Notes: generated by a model not told the origin, from the letters alone. Positions 16,708 through 26,149 are shown, counted from the first letter of the stretch. The stretch: DNA of 64,000 nucleotides from Bacillota bacterium (GCA_023418925.1 JAEZYS010000016.1:1-64000); one strand, 5' to 3'. A program made the numbers and translations.

Positions 16708-17997
16708 ATGAGTAACAGAAAATATAAATTTGAAACCCTCCAGCTTCATGTCGGCCAGGAAAAACCTGATTCTGCAACAGATGCAAGAGCAGTCCCTATT
16801 TATGCAACATCATCCTATGTTTTTAAGGACTCTGCACAGGCAGCAGGACGTTTTGATCTTTCAGAAGGTGGAAATATCTATACAAGAATAATGAACCCGA
16901 CTTCCGATGCTTTTGAACAGCGAATTGCTGCTCTTGAGGGTGGAAAAGCCGCTCTTGCAACTGCTTCAGGTGCTGCGGCAATAACATATGCAATTCAGAA
17001 TATTGCTCATGCTGGTGATCATATAGTTTCTGCAAAATCACTTTATGGCGGGACATATAACCTTTTTGCACATACACTTGCAGACTTTGGAATTACAACA
17101 ACTTTTGTTGAAGACGACGATTTAGCTAACTTTGAAAAGGCAATACAGTCTAACACAAAGGCAGTATTTATTGAAAGCCTCGGCAACCCTAATTCCAATG
17201 TAATCGACATTGAAGAGCTTGCAAAAATTTCTCATAAAAACGGAATTCCGCTTATTGTTGACAACACCTTTGCAACACCTTATCTTCTTCGTCCGATTGA
17301 ATATGGTGCTGATATTGTTGTTCATTCAGCAACAAAGTTTATTGGTGGTCATGGAACATCAATCGGTGGCGTAATTATTGACGGCGATAATTTTGACTGG
17401 GCACAGAATGATAAGTTCCCTGGACTTTCAAAGCCAAATCCAAGCTACCACGGAGCAGTTTTCACTGACGTTGCGGGATCTCTTGCATATATAATCAAGG
17501 CAAGGGTTACACTATTGAGAGATACAGGTGCAACACTAAGCCCGTTTAACTCATTCCTGTTCCTACAGGGACTTGAAACACTTTCGCTTCGTGTTGAGCG
17601 CCACATTGAAAACGCTCTTAAGGTTGTTGAATTTCTTTTAAGCCACCCTAAGGTTGAAAAAGTCAATCACCCAGCAGTAAAAGATAATCCTTATCATAAG
17701 CTGTATAACAAGTATTTCCCTGACGGTGCAGGCTCAATCTTTACCTTTGAAATCAAGGGCGGAGCTGATGAAGCAAAGAAATTTATTGATCATCTTGAAA
17801 TTTTCTCACTGCTTGCAAATGTTGCAGATGTAAAGTCGCTTGTTATTCACCCTGCAAGCACAACCCACTCACAACTAAGTGCCGATGAACTTCTGGATTC
17901 AGGTATCAAGCCGAATACAATTCGCCTTTCAATAGGAACAGAACATATTGACGATATTTTGTTTGACCTTGAGGAAGCATTTAAGGCTGTAGAATAA
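16708..17997 (+). CDS. metY: O-acetylhomoserine sulfhydrylase (aminocarboxypropyltransferase)
   Basis: A PLP enzyme of the Cys/Met metabolism family that forms homocysteine from O-acetylhomoserine and sulfide, thus feeding methionine synthesis. The 429-residue length and the long insert after the PLP-lysine motif SATKFIGGHG are typical of MetY rather than the shorter cystathionine enzymes. Other marks are TRIMNPTSDAFEQRIAALEG, ESLGNPNSNV and the C-terminal HPASTTHSQLS. AGAAAGGA precedes the ATG. It has its own promoter and leader and a terminator downstream. Confidence 0.95.
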   Translation: MSNRKYKFETLQLHVGQEKPDSATDARAVPIYATSSYVFKDSAQAAGRFDLSEGGNIYTRIMNPTSDAFEQRIAALEGGKAALATASGAAAITYAIQNIAHAGDHIVSAKSLYGGTYNLFAHTLADFGITTTFVEDDDLANFEKAIQSNTKAVFIESLGNPNSNVIDIEELAKISHKNGIPLIVDNTFATPYLLRPIEYGADIVVHSATKFIGGHGTSIGGVIIDGDNFDWAQNDKFPGLSKPNPSYHGAVFTDVAGSLAYIIKARVTLLRDTGATLSPFNSFLFLQGLETLSLRVERHIENALKVVEFLLSHPKVEKVNHPAVKDNPYHKLYNKYFPDGAGSIFTFEIKGGADEAKKFIDHLEIFSLLANVADVKSLVIHPASTTHSQLSADELLDSGIKPNTIRLSIGTEHIDDILFDLEEAFKAVE

Positions 17998-18004
17998 ATA
18001 AGAC

Positions 18005-18041
18005 AAAAGCCGGAAACTATATAAAGTTTTCGGCTTTTTAG
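18005..18041 (+). terminator. metY terminator
   Basis: AAAAGCCGGAAACT/AAGTTTTCGGCTTTT stem-loop ending in T residues. Confidence 0.9.
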
Positions 18042-18123
18042 CTAAGTTAAAAAATTTGTTTTGCAAAACACACTAAACATCAGAGATGAAAGGAACGCTT
18101 CATAGGGAAGCATGGTTATAAAA

Positions 18124-19035
18124 ATGATAAAAGATGTTCAGGAAGATATTATAAGGCTAAAAAAAGAAAGGGATATATGTATCCTTGCTCACAGTTATCA
18201 GGCAAGAGAAATAGTTGAGATAGCTGACTTTACAGGAGATTCGTTTCAACTGAGCGTTATGGCAGAAAAAGCACCGCAGAAAAATGTTATTATGTGTGGT
18301 GTCAGATTCATGGCTGAAACCGTCAAGATACTTTCACCTGAAAAAACTGTTTTTCTTGCAAATCCGATTGCGGGCTGTCCTATGGCGGAACAGATGGATA
18401 AGGAATTAATTGAACAGGTGAAAAAGCAATATCCTGACTATACTGTTGTTGCATATATAAATACTACTGCAGAACTTAAAACTATATGTGATGTTTGTGT
18501 AACCTCTTCATCTGCTGTTAAAATAGTAAACAAGATTGATAATAAGAACATATTATTTATCCCTGACTGCAACCTTGGCCATTATGTTGCCCAACAGGTT
18601 CCTGACAAAAATATCAAACTTTTGCAGGGTGGCTGTCCTATTCATGCTGCTGTAGGCACTTCTGATGTTGAGACAGTAAAATCTGCTCATCCGGATGCCC
18701 TGCTGCTTGTTCACCCTGAATGTATTCCTGTTGTTGTTGAAAAGGCTGATTTTGTTGGTTCAACATCTGCTATAATGGATTATGCAAAGAACAGTGACCA
18801 AAAAGAATTTATAATAGGCACTGAAATAAGTATTGCGGAGCATTTGCAGTATATGTGTCCTGATAAAAAATTCTTTTATCTTTCAAAGAAACTTGTATGT
18901 CCGAATATGAAATCAACAACGCTTATTGACGTTCTCAACTGCGTTTCGGATAACGGTGGGGAAGAAATTCTTCTTGATGATAAGACAATCTTAGATGCAA
19001 AAAAATGTATTGACGAAATGATACGGTTAGGATAA
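18124..19035 (+). CDS. nadA: Quinolinate synthase NadA
   Basis: Condenses iminoaspartate with dihydroxyacetone phosphate to quinolinate in NAD synthesis, using a 4Fe-4S cluster. Recognised by ILAHSYQAREIVEIADFTGD near the N-terminus, CGVRFMAETVKILSPEK (first cluster Cys), LLVHPECIPVVVEKADFVGS (second) and LVCPNMKSTTL (third). About 303 residues from the ATG at 18124, normal for the family. No nadB or nadC gene is adjacent. An in-frame ATG at 18112 is an alternative start. Confidence 0.95.
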   Translation: MIKDVQEDIIRLKKERDICILAHSYQAREIVEIADFTGDSFQLSVMAEKAPQKNVIMCGVRFMAETVKILSPEKTVFLANPIAGCPMAEQMDKELIEQVKKQYPDYTVVAYINTTAELKTICDVCVTSSSAVKIVNKIDNKNILFIPDCNLGHYVAQQVPDKNIKLLQGGCPIHAAVGTSDVETVKSAHPDALLLVHPECIPVVVEKADFVGSTSAIMDYAKNSDQKEFIIGTEISIAEHLQYMCPDKKFFYLSKKLVCPNMKSTTLIDVLNCVSDNGGEEILLDDKTILDAKKCIDEMIRLG

Positions 19036-19067
19036 AAAAATTAACCAATTGATAGAGGATAATAACC

Positions 19068-19904
19068 ATGAAAAGAATAGTAACAATTCAGGATATATCA
19101 TGTGTTGGAAAGTGTTCCCTTACTGTTGCACTGCCTATAATTTCTGCTATGGGAGTTGAAGCAGCTGTTGTTCCGACAGCGGTACTGTCAACCCATACTG
19201 CATTTCAAGGTTTTACATTCAGAGATCTGACATCTGACATCAAGCCTATTTCAGATCATTGGAAAAAGGAAAGGATAGATTTTAACGCAATTTATACAGG
19301 TTATCTTGGTTCGTTTGAACAGCTTAATCTTGTGTCTGAATTCTTTTCTGACTATAAAACAAAGGATAATTTAATTATTGTTGACCCTGTCATGGCTGAT
19401 CATGGGAAGCTTTATCCTGGTTTTACACAGGAATTTGCGGATAAAATGGCGCAGCTTTGCAGTAAAGCGGATATTATTGTGCCAAATCTTACAGAAGCAT
19501 CATTTATGCTTGGTATTGACTATGCGGGTGATAACTATGATGAAGAATATATAAGGAATGTTCTTAAACAGCTTAGCAAACTTGGGGCTGCACATGTAGT
19601 TCTCACAGGTGTAAGCTTTAAGCCTGATGAACTCGGGGTTATGTCATACAATGCCGATACAGATGAGTTTTTCAGCTATTTCAGTGAGAAATTACCTGTA
19701 AACTTTCACGGAACAGGTGATGTTTTTGCAAGTGCCTATGTCGGAGCATTAATGAACAGATTTTCTTTTAGTGAGTCATTAAAAATTGCAGTTGACTTTA
19801 CGGTAGAAAGTATACGAAAAACCGTTGAGGATAAACAACATCGGTGGTATGGCGTTAATTTTGAAAGTGCAATACCCTATCTTGTAAACCGAATTGCTAA
19901 GTAA
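19068..19904 (+). CDS. Pyridoxal/pyridoxamine kinase (PdxY/PdxK type)
   Basis: Phosphorylates vitamin B6 vitamers to supply pyridoxal phosphate. The 278-residue ribokinase-fold protein has the N-terminal IQDISCVGKCSLTVALPI, PNLTEASFML and the catalytic loop NFHGTGDVFASAYVGAL, with Asp as the general base. The sequence lacks the features of ThiD hydroxymethylpyrimidine kinases. It starts 32 nt after nadA and could be co-transcribed. PdxY, PdxK or an actinobacterial-type pyridoxamine kinase cannot be distinguished here. Confidence 0.85.
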   Translation: MKRIVTIQDISCVGKCSLTVALPIISAMGVEAAVVPTAVLSTHTAFQGFTFRDLTSDIKPISDHWKKERIDFNAIYTGYLGSFEQLNLVSEFFSDYKTKDNLIIVDPVMADHGKLYPGFTQEFADKMAQLCSKADIIVPNLTEASFMLGIDYAGDNYDEEYIRNVLKQLSKLGAAHVVLTGVSFKPDELGVMSYNADTDEFFSYFSEKLPVNFHGTGDVFASAYVGALMNRFSFSESLKIAVDFTVESIRKTVEDKQHRWYGVNFESAIPYLVNRIAK

Positions 19905-19910
19905 GAAAAC

Positions 19911-19940
19911 AGCCGCCCATAAGAAATGGGCGGCTATACT
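19911..19940. terminator. Bidirectional terminator between pyridoxal kinase gene and guaB
   Basis: Perfect 10-bp stem AGCCGCCCAT/ATGGGCGGCT with a 5-base loop, A-rich before and moderately T-rich after, between two convergent genes. Confidence 0.85.
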
Positions 19941-19941
19941 G

Positions 19942-21417
19942 TTATATCTGTGTGGAATAGTTAGGAGCTTCTTTAGTAATATAGATATCGTGAGGATGTG
20001 ATTCCCTGAGGCCTGCGCCTGTGATTCTAACGAACTTAGCTCTGTCGTGAAGGTCAGAAATTGTCTTGCAGCCGCAATAACCCATACCTGAACGAATACC
20101 ACCGATAAGCTGGAATATTGTATCTGAAACGTCTCCCTTGTACGGAACACGTCCTTCTACGCCTTCAGGAACAAGCTTCTTAGCTCCCTCCTGGAAGTAT
20201 CTGTCCTTGCTTCCTTCTGCCATAGCAGCAAGACTTCCCATTCCTCTGTAAACCTTGAATTTTCTTCCCTGGAATATTTCTGTTGCTCCAGGAGCTTCAT
20301 CACAGCCTGCAAGGAGTGAACCAAGCATAACAACGTTAGCACCAGCAGCAAGAGCCTTTACAATATCACCTGAGTACTTAATGCCACCGTCAGCGATAAC
20401 TGGAATGTTATGCTTTGATGCAACGCATGCAACATCATAAATTGCTGTTATCTGCGGAACACCGATACCTGCAACAACACGGGTTGTACAAATAGAACCA
20501 GGTCCAATTCCAACTTTAATACAATCAGCTCCTGCTGCAATAAGAGCCTCTGCAGCTTCAGCTGTTGCAATATTTCCAGCGATAACAGGGGTTTCAGGGA
20601 AATGCTGCTTAATTACCTTCAGACAGTTAATAATGTTTGCTGAATGTCCATGAGCTGAATCAAGAACAAGAACGTCAACCTGTGCATCAATAAGAGCCTT
20701 TGCTCTTTCAAGAACATCCTTTGTAACACCGATTGCGGCGCCGCAGAGAAGTCTGCCACCCTTGTCTCTTGCAGAGTTAGGGTACTGAACAGCCTTTTCG
20801 ATATCCTTGATAGTGATAAGGCCCTTTAATGTTCCGTTATCGTCAACGAGAGGGAGTTTTTCAATCTTATGCTTCATAAGGATTTTCTGAGCACCCTTTA
20901 AGTCTGTACCTACAGGAGCTGTAACGAGGTTTTCCTTGGTCATTACATCAGCGATAGGTGTATCAAAATCAGTTAAAAAACGCAGGTCACGATTGGTTAA
21001 TATTCCGACCAACTTTCCCTTTGCATCAACTATAGGCACACCAGAGATTTTGTACTTGCCCATGAGTTCATCTGCTTCAGAAACAAGCTTGTCCGCAGTA
21101 AGCGAAAACGGATTTACAATAACGCCGTTTTCTGAACGCTTTACCTTATCAACCTCGTCAACCTGCTTTTCGATAGACATATTTTTATGAATAATACCGA
21201 TGCCGCCTTCTCTTGCAATAGCGATTGCCATTTTCGCTTCTGTGACTGTATCCATAGCTGATGTCATGATCGGAGTATTAAGGGTGATATTACCAGTAAG
21301 GTGAGTATTTAGTTCAATCATATTTGGTGTGACGTCAGATTCACCTGGTATCAGGAGAACATCGTCAAAAGTAAGACCTTCTTTTCCAAATTTACTGTCC
21401 ATATTTGTATTAAGCAT
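19942..21417 (-). CDS. guaB: Inosine-5'-monophosphate dehydrogenase
   Basis: Oxidises IMP to XMP, the committed step of GMP synthesis. The 491-residue protein has the N-terminal LTFDDVLLIPGESDV, a pair of CBS domains around residues 95-210 (GVPIVDAKGKLVGILTNRD, KLPLVDDNGTLKGLITIKD), the active-site loop GIGPGSICTTRVV with the catalytic Cys, and the flap region YRGMGSLAAM. AGGAGG precedes the ATG. Single gene, convergent with the kinase gene. I saw no purine riboswitch in the 300 bases upstream. Confidence 0.98.
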   Translation of the reverse strand: MLNTNMDSKFGKEGLTFDDVLLIPGESDVTPNMIELNTHLTGNITLNTPIMTSAMDTVTEAKMAIAIAREGGIGIIHKNMSIEKQVDEVDKVKRSENGVIVNPFSLTADKLVSEADELMGKYKISGVPIVDAKGKLVGILTNRDLRFLTDFDTPIADVMTKENLVTAPVGTDLKGAQKILMKHKIEKLPLVDDNGTLKGLITIKDIEKAVQYPNSARDKGGRLLCGAAIGVTKDVLERAKALIDAQVDVLVLDSAHGHSANIINCLKVIKQHFPETPVIAGNIATAEAAEALIAAGADCIKVGIGPGSICTTRVVAGIGVPQITAIYDVACVASKHNIPVIADGGIKYSGDIVKALAAGANVVMLGSLLAGCDEAPGATEIFQGRKFKVYRGMGSLAAMAEGSKDRYFQEGAKKLVPEGVEGRVPYKGDVSDTIFQLIGGIRSGMGYCGCKTISDLHDRAKFVRITGAGLRESHPHDIYITKEAPNYSTQI

Positions 21418-21716
21418 CTTATTTCCTCCTATAAAAAAATATATATTTTTAATAGTTTACTACTATTTCTGTAATTATTCAACACGTTTTTATGAATATG
21501 AATGTAGAATTTTCATCAGTTTTCAAGCAGCTTTTTGTATATACCATTAAACTATGCAAAAAATTGGTACATTTTTATTTTTATTTCATATGATATAATA
21601 AAAACTTGAGTTTAAAAGGATTTTCTTTAATAAGAACTACATAAAGCAGTTGCGATTTGTGGAACTTTAACTGAAATTAATGTGCATAAGTGTTTTGAAA
21701 GGGAGGCTTTAATCAG

Positions 21717-22094
21717 ATGAAAGAAAACCGATCCCGCCGGAATAAGTCAAATTCGCCTCCGGGCTTCACAAAAAAGGCAGATAGTGAAAATGGCGAAAAA
21801 ATTTATTACCCTCCTGAAATTCACGAGACGTGTAAAGTTTCTGTTAATATATCAAGCAACACTGATTTTGAGGGATTTTATAAAATTGTCATAACCGATA
21901 CAGAAAAAAAAGTGCTATATACTGAAACGACAAACAGCAATTGTGGGACTTATTTTCTTCTCCCCTGCAATGAAAAGTACCATATTGTAGTAACGGCTCC
22001 GGCCGGAATGAGTCCATCGGCGCAGCACAACTGGATATACTTAAATCCCGAAAAAGGCTGTGGCCTGAATTATATTTTTACCAGAAACAAATGA
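21717..22094 (+). CDS. Hypothetical protein (125 aa)
   Basis: Starts with GGGAGG nine bases before the ATG. The first 35 residues are basic and disordered-looking; the rest is strand-rich (VSVNISSNTDFEGFYKIVIT, YHIVVTAPAG), compatible with a small beta-sandwich. No signal peptide or membrane segment. It has its own terminator. The 299 bases before it hold the divergent guaB 5' region; no confident promoter could be assigned to this gene. I do not recognise a family. Confidence 0.65.
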   Translation: MKENRSRRNKSNSPPGFTKKADSENGEKIYYPPEIHETCKVSVNISSNTDFEGFYKIVITDTEKKVLYTETTNSNCGTYFLLPCNEKYHIVVTAPAGMSPSAQHNWIYLNPEKGCGLNYIFTRNK

Positions 22095-22135
22095 AAAATC
22101 ACCGCTTACTTTCCCCCGTAAGCGGTGATTTTTAC
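22094..22135 (+). terminator. Strong terminator after the 125-aa gene
   Basis: Perfect 16-bp stem AAAAATCACCGCTTAC with its complement at 22118-22133, loop TTTCCCCC. Confidence 0.9.
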
Positions 22136-22140
22136 TATTA

Positions 22141-22318
22141 AGCTGGTCCAGCGCAGCTGCGCTGGTCAGGTGTCCAGAGGGCGGATGCCCTTTGGTCGCT
22201 CTCCGCAGAGAGCAAAATCTCCAGACAAGATAACGGAGCAAGGGTTACGAAAGGGCTCCGCCCTTTAAATCCTGCCAAAAACACCGTGTTTTTGGATTTC
22301 CGTTTTTAGGGTTTTCCC
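22141..22318. repeat. Structured intergenic repeat, copy A
   Basis: Gene-free stretch made of consecutive hairpins: the 18-bp palindrome at 22148-22165 (CCAGCGCAG/CTGCGCTGG), AGGGC/GCCCT (22178-22191), GCTCTC-cgca-GAGAGC (22198-22213), AAAGGGC/GCCCTTT (22250-22266) and CCAAAAACA/TGTTTTTGG (22275-22295). The central hairpin, with its CGCA loop preceded by GGTC, is shared in form with copies B (29831-29998) and C (40202-40381). Confidence 0.6.
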
Positions 22319-22323
22319 GTCTT

Positions 22324-23601
22324 CTACTTGATTACTTCCATTCCGCCCATGTATGGTCTGAGTTTTTCAGGAATTCTTATAGTTCCATCTTCATTAAGAT
22401 TGTTTTCAAGGAACGCAATTAGCATTCTTGGTGGTGCTACTACTGTATTGTTAAGAGTGTGTGCAAGATACTTACCATCCTTGCCAGCAATTCTTATCTT
22501 AAGTCTTCTTGCCTGTGCGTCCCCAAGGTTTGAACATGATCCAACTTCAAAATACTTCTTCTGACGTGGTGACCATGCCTCTACGTCAACAGACTTAACC
22601 TTCAGGTCTGCAAGGTCACCTGAACAACATTCAAGTGTTCTTACAGGGATATCAAGTGATCTGAAAAGATCAACTGTGTTTTTCCAAAGCTTTTCATACC
22701 AATCTATGCTTTCTTCAGGCTTACAGATAACGATCATTTCCTGCTTTTCAAACTGGTGAATACGGTAAACGCCTCTTTCTTCAATACCGTGTGCACCCTT
22801 TTCTTTTCTGAAACATGGTGAGTAGCTTGTAAGTGTGTGTGGAAGTGTATCTTCAGAAATTATAGTGTCAATATATTTACCAATCATTGAATGCTCACTT
22901 GTTCCGATAAGGTAAAGATCTTCGCCCTCAATCTTGTACATCATTGCATCCATTTCAGCAAAGCTCATAACGCCTGTTACAACATTGCTTCTGATCATGA
23001 AAGGTGGTACGCAATAAGTAAAGCCCCTTTCAATCATGAAATCTCTTGCATATGAAATTACTGCGGAATGAAGTCTTGCAATATTTCCCATGAGGTAGTA
23101 AAAACCGTTACCTGCAACCTTTCTTGCTGCGTCAAGGTCAATACCATTAAGCTTTTCCATGATTTCTGTGTGGTATGGAATCTCAAAATCAGGTACAAAT
23201 GGTTCGCCAAAACGCTCAACTTCAACGTTTTCGCTGTCATCTTTACCGATTGGAACACTCTTGTCAATGATGTTCGGAATAATCATCATTATATGTTTAA
23301 TTTTTTCTTCAAGCTCTGCTTCACTGGCTTCAAGTTCTGCAAGCTTCTGTGATGACTCTGTAACAAGCTTCTTCATTTCCTCAGCTTCGTCCTTCTTGCC
23401 CTGTGCCATTAATCCGCCAATCTGCTTTGAGTACTTGTTTCTGTCAGCACGGAGACCATCTGCCTGTGCCTTGGCATTCCTGATCTGAATATCAAGCTCA
23501 ATTACTTCATCAACAAGCGGAAGTTTACTATCCTGAAACTTGTTCTTAATATTCTGTTTAACTATATCTGGGTTTTCTCTTAAAAATTTAATATCCAGCA
23601 T
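22324..23601 (-). CDS. serS: Seryl-tRNA synthetase
   Basis: Charges tRNA-Ser. 425 residues from the ATG at 23601, which has AAGGAAGAAA upstream; a longer frame to 23646 adds only a Lys-rich, unlikely extension. The N-terminus MLDIKFLRENPDIVKQNI begins the tRNA-binding coiled-coil arm (rich in Lys/Glu to about residue 100). The class II motifs follow: SPCFRKEKGAHG (motif 2), RIHQFEKQEM and NNTVVAPPRMLIAFLEN (motif 3, MLIA(F)LE). No T-box leader is seen in the short upstream gap. Confidence 0.97.
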   Translation of the reverse strand: MLDIKFLRENPDIVKQNIKNKFQDSKLPLVDEVIELDIQIRNAKAQADGLRADRNKYSKQIGGLMAQGKKDEAEEMKKLVTESSQKLAELEASEAELEEKIKHIMMIIPNIIDKSVPIGKDDSENVEVERFGEPFVPDFEIPYHTEIMEKLNGIDLDAARKVAGNGFYYLMGNIARLHSAVISYARDFMIERGFTYCVPPFMIRSNVVTGVMSFAEMDAMMYKIEGEDLYLIGTSEHSMIGKYIDTIISEDTLPHTLTSYSPCFRKEKGAHGIEERGVYRIHQFEKQEMIVICKPEESIDWYEKLWKNTVDLFRSLDIPVRTLECCSGDLADLKVKSVDVEAWSPRQKKYFEVGSCSNLGDAQARRLKIRIAGKDGKYLAHTLNNTVVAPPRMLIAFLENNLNEDGTIRIPEKLRPYMGGMEVIK

Positions 23602-23691
23602 TTTATTTTCTTCCTTTTTATGATTTTTCTTTTTTTGATACAACATTTATTATACCATATTTGTGCTGAAAATCAAGCAGATGGAGATGTT

Positions 23692-24129
23692 TTATAATAT
23701 CTTGCCCATCATTATCATTCCCTCGTACTTTTTATAACCCTGACTTTGATAAAACCCCTGAGTATGCCTTCCCTCATGGGTATAAAGCATAATTTCGCTG
23801 ATACCTAGCTGCCTGAGCCTGTATTCAGATTCTTCTAACAGTTTGCTTCCGATTCCCTGCCTGCGCATATCGTTTCTCACGCAGAATTCCTTTATACTGA
23901 ATATCTTTCCGGTATAAAATTGTTCCCATGCTCCCAACATCATGCCACAGATTAATCCATCATTTTCAGCCATTAGTCCATATGCTTCTTCACAGCGTAT
24001 CATCTGCCTTAATCTCAGCGATGCAGTTTCAATTGTCCATTTATCGTTCCATGGAGGCATATTGAATGTTTCAGCGTACATTTCTGACAACTCGGGCAGA
24101 TGTGTTTCATCTATTTCAATATAATTCAT
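23692..24129 (-). CDS. GNAT-family N-acetyltransferase
   Basis: 145-residue protein with the acetyl-CoA signature FCVRNDMRRQGIGSKLLEESE and a C-terminal GFYQSQGYKKYEGM. Such enzymes transfer acetyl from acetyl-CoA to an amine; the substrate is unknown. GGAGGAC stands just before the ATG. It lies between parB and serS on the same strand, and a parS-like site sits between its start and the parB stop. Confidence 0.85.
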   Translation of the reverse strand: MNYIEIDETHLPELSEMYAETFNMPPWNDKWTIETASLRLRQMIRCEEAYGLMAENDGLICGMMLGAWEQFYTGKIFSIKEFCVRNDMRRQGIGSKLLEESEYRLRQLGISEIMLYTHEGRHTQGFYQSQGYKKYEGMIMMGKIL

Positions 24130-24147
24130 TTGTCCTCCATACTGTTT

Positions 24148-24163
24148 TGTTCCACGTGGAACA
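24148..24163. other. parS site 1
   Basis: TGTTCCACGTGGAACA, a perfect 16-bp palindrome differing only symmetrically from the Bacillus parS consensus TGTTTCACGTGAAACA. It lies just beyond the 3' end of parB. Confidence 0.9.
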
Positions 24164-24164
24164 A

Positions 24165-25022
24165 CTACTCCCCTGCCAACATCTTAGTAATGTCAGCTAA
24201 ATCATCCTTATCAAAGAAATCTATTGTTATGCTTCCGTTTTCACCCTTGCCAGCAGAGATTTTTATTTTTCTGCCAAGCTTTTCGCAAAGACTAATCTCC
24301 ATCTCTGTATAGTAATTGCGAAGTTTTCTGTCGGTTTCGGCTGATTTCTTAGGCTTTTTTTCTGCTTCCATCTCTGCTGTAAGCTTTTCAATTCCTCTTA
24401 CAGTAACCTGTCCCTTTGAAGCTTTCTGTGCAAGTTCAACGAGCAACTTTTCATCCACAACGGACGCAAGAGCCTTTGCTTGTCCTACAGAAATATCTCC
24501 GTTTCTGAGCATTTCCTGCACAGTTTCAGGAAGGTTAAGCAGTCTGACGCTGTTTGCAATTGCCGAACGTGATTTACCTACAGCCTTTGAAAGTGTTTCC
24601 TGTGTCATGCTGAAATTGTCCATAAGTGTCTTATATGCAATTGCTTCTTCAACAGGGTTCAGGTTTTCTCTCTGAATGTTTTCAATAAGAGCAATCTGTG
24701 CAGTTTCAAGGTCAGAAAGCTCCTTTACAATAACGGGAACATCCGTCATTGCAAGCATTCTACATGCTCTCCAACGACGTTCTCCTGCTACAATCTGATA
24801 TCTGCCGTTTTCAAGCGGTCTTACAAGGATAGGTTGGATAAGTCCATGTTCACGAATGCTTTCAGCAAGTGATGTTATGGATGCTTCGTCAAATGAACGT
24901 CTAGGCTGATCCCTGTTCGGTTCTATTTCAGAAAGTCTTATTGACTGTGGTGATTGAATGCCATTAGAATTGTCTTCAAAAAGTGCGTCAAGTCCCATAC
25001 CAAGACCAGTTTTCTTTGCCAT
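24165..25022 (-). CDS. parB: Chromosome-partitioning protein ParB (Spo0J)
   Basis: Binds parS, spreads as a CTP-dependent clamp and loads condensin near the origin. The 285-residue protein has the ParB box PNRDQPRRSFDEASI, the CTP-binding AGERRWRACRML and NIQRENLNPVEEA, the helix-turn-helix MTQETLSKAVGKSRSAIAN and a C-terminal dimerisation segment. It follows parA by 17 nt. The first 20 residues (GLGMGLDALF) are the ParA-stimulating peptide seen in many Spo0J proteins. Confidence 0.97.
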   Translation of the reverse strand: MAKKTGLGMGLDALFEDNSNGIQSPQSIRLSEIEPNRDQPRRSFDEASITSLAESIREHGLIQPILVRPLENGRYQIVAGERRWRACRMLAMTDVPVIVKELSDLETAQIALIENIQRENLNPVEEAIAYKTLMDNFSMTQETLSKAVGKSRSAIANSVRLLNLPETVQEMLRNGDISVGQAKALASVVDEKLLVELAQKASKGQVTVRGIEKLTAEMEAEKKPKKSAETDRKLRNYYTEMEISLCEKLGRKIKISAGKGENGSITIDFFDKDDLADITKMLAGE

Positions 25023-25039
25023 CTGTGTCCTTCCTTTCT

Positions 25040-25840
25040 TTATTTCAATCCGCTCAAGAGTGATTTTTTCTTTGCAGGTTTATAATGTGAGAGAAATTCG
25101 TCCGCAAGAGAAATATATGCTTCTGCTCCCCTTGAAGTCTTGTCATAGTATATTACTGGCTTTCCAAAGCTAGGAGCCTCGGAAAGACGTACATTTCTTG
25201 GAATAACAGTACTGAACATCTTCTTAGGAAAATGCTTTTTAACCTCTCCGACAACCTGACTTGTGAGGTTTAATCTGCTGTCAAACATAGTGAAAAGTAT
25301 GCCCTCAATGTCAATTGACGGGTTATATCTCTGCTTGACAAGTCTTATTGATTCCACTAGCTGTGAAAGCCCCTCCAGTGAATAAAATTCGCATTGCAGA
25401 GGTATAAGCACTGTATCACATGCACATAAAGCATTAACAGTAAGCAGTGACAATGACGGAGGGCAGTCCAGGAATATGTAGTCATAATCATTTTTTACAG
25501 TCAAAACCTGCATTTTGAGTCTGTTTGATCTGTTATCAAGTTCAACAAGCTCAATTTCTGCACCTGCAAGAGCAGAAGTTGATGAAACAATGGACACGTT
25601 TTCAAATTCAGTTTTTATTATAGCATCCTGAATTTTTCTTTGTCCCATAAGAACATCATAAACCGTTATGTCAACGGTTTTTTTCTTGATTCCGAAACCG
25701 CTTGTGGTATTTCCTTGAGCATCCATGTCTATACATAGAACTTTTTTGCCTTCTGCACCTAGGCAGGCTGCAAGATTTACAACTGTAGTAGACTTTCCTA
25801 CGCCGCCCTTCTGATTTGCAACCGCAACAACAATAGCCAT
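25040..25840 (-). CDS. parA: Chromosome-partitioning ATPase ParA (Soj)
   Basis: Walker-type ATPase that moves or regulates origins and DnaA activity. From the ATG at 25840 (start MAIVVAVANQKGGVGKSTT), 266 residues: the deviant Walker A KGGVGKST, switch I IDMDAQGN, and Walker B IFLDCPPSL. The DNA-binding arginines lie in the C-terminal helices (VIPRNVRLSEAPSFGKPV). Short upstream extension to 25852 is possible. First gene of a parA-parB unit. Confidence 0.97.
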   Translation of the reverse strand: MAIVVAVANQKGGVGKSTTVVNLAACLGAEGKKVLCIDMDAQGNTTSGFGIKKKTVDITVYDVLMGQRKIQDAIIKTEFENVSIVSSTSALAGAEIELVELDNRSNRLKMQVLTVKNDYDYIFLDCPPSLSLLTVNALCACDTVLIPLQCEFYSLEGLSQLVESIRLVKQRYNPSIDIEGILFTMFDSRLNLTSQVVGEVKKHFPKKMFSTVIPRNVRLSEAPSFGKPVIYYDKTSRGAEAYISLADEFLSHYKPAKKKSLLSGLK

Positions 25841-25967
25841 ATTTATGACCAATCCTTTCTGAGTTTTGTGTTATTTGTAAGAAAATAAAGGTGGTATCTG
25901 AAGAAACAAAACTCTATATTTGAAAACCTCCAGATTTTCAAAATTCTCCTCCATATTTATGTCTTGA

Positions 25968-25983
25968 TGTTCCACGTGGAACA
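25968..25983. other. parS site 2
   Basis: TGTTCCACGTGGAACA, identical to site 1, in the parA/noc intergenic region. The remainder of 25853-26149 contains site 3 and, at 26115-26145, a hairpin with AGAGGACACC/GGTGTCC-like arms that could terminate noc transcription. Confidence 0.9.
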
Positions 25984-26063
25984 TTTTCCCCATGAAGCAT
26001 TTTCTAATCTAATATTGATTATAACACATAATCTTACTATTATCAACGTAATATTTCAAAAGA

Positions 26064-26079
26064 TGTTCCACGTGAAACA
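26064..26079. other. parS site 3 (asymmetric)
   Basis: TGTTCCACGTGAAACA: left half like sites 1 and 2, right half like the Bacillus consensus. Confidence 0.85.
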
Positions 26080-26149
26080 ATTTTAAGTATTATGCGATAG
26101 TCATATTATAAAAAAAGAGGACACCCGAAAGCGTCCTCTAAATACTTAT

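Noticed and set aside
21418..21716. Possible purine riboswitch before guaB.
   Set aside because: No conserved three-way junction loops seen; the region is plain AT-rich DNA.
23602..23691. Possible T-box leader for serS.
   Set aside because: The gap is only about 90 bases and has no specifier hairpin or T-box sequence.
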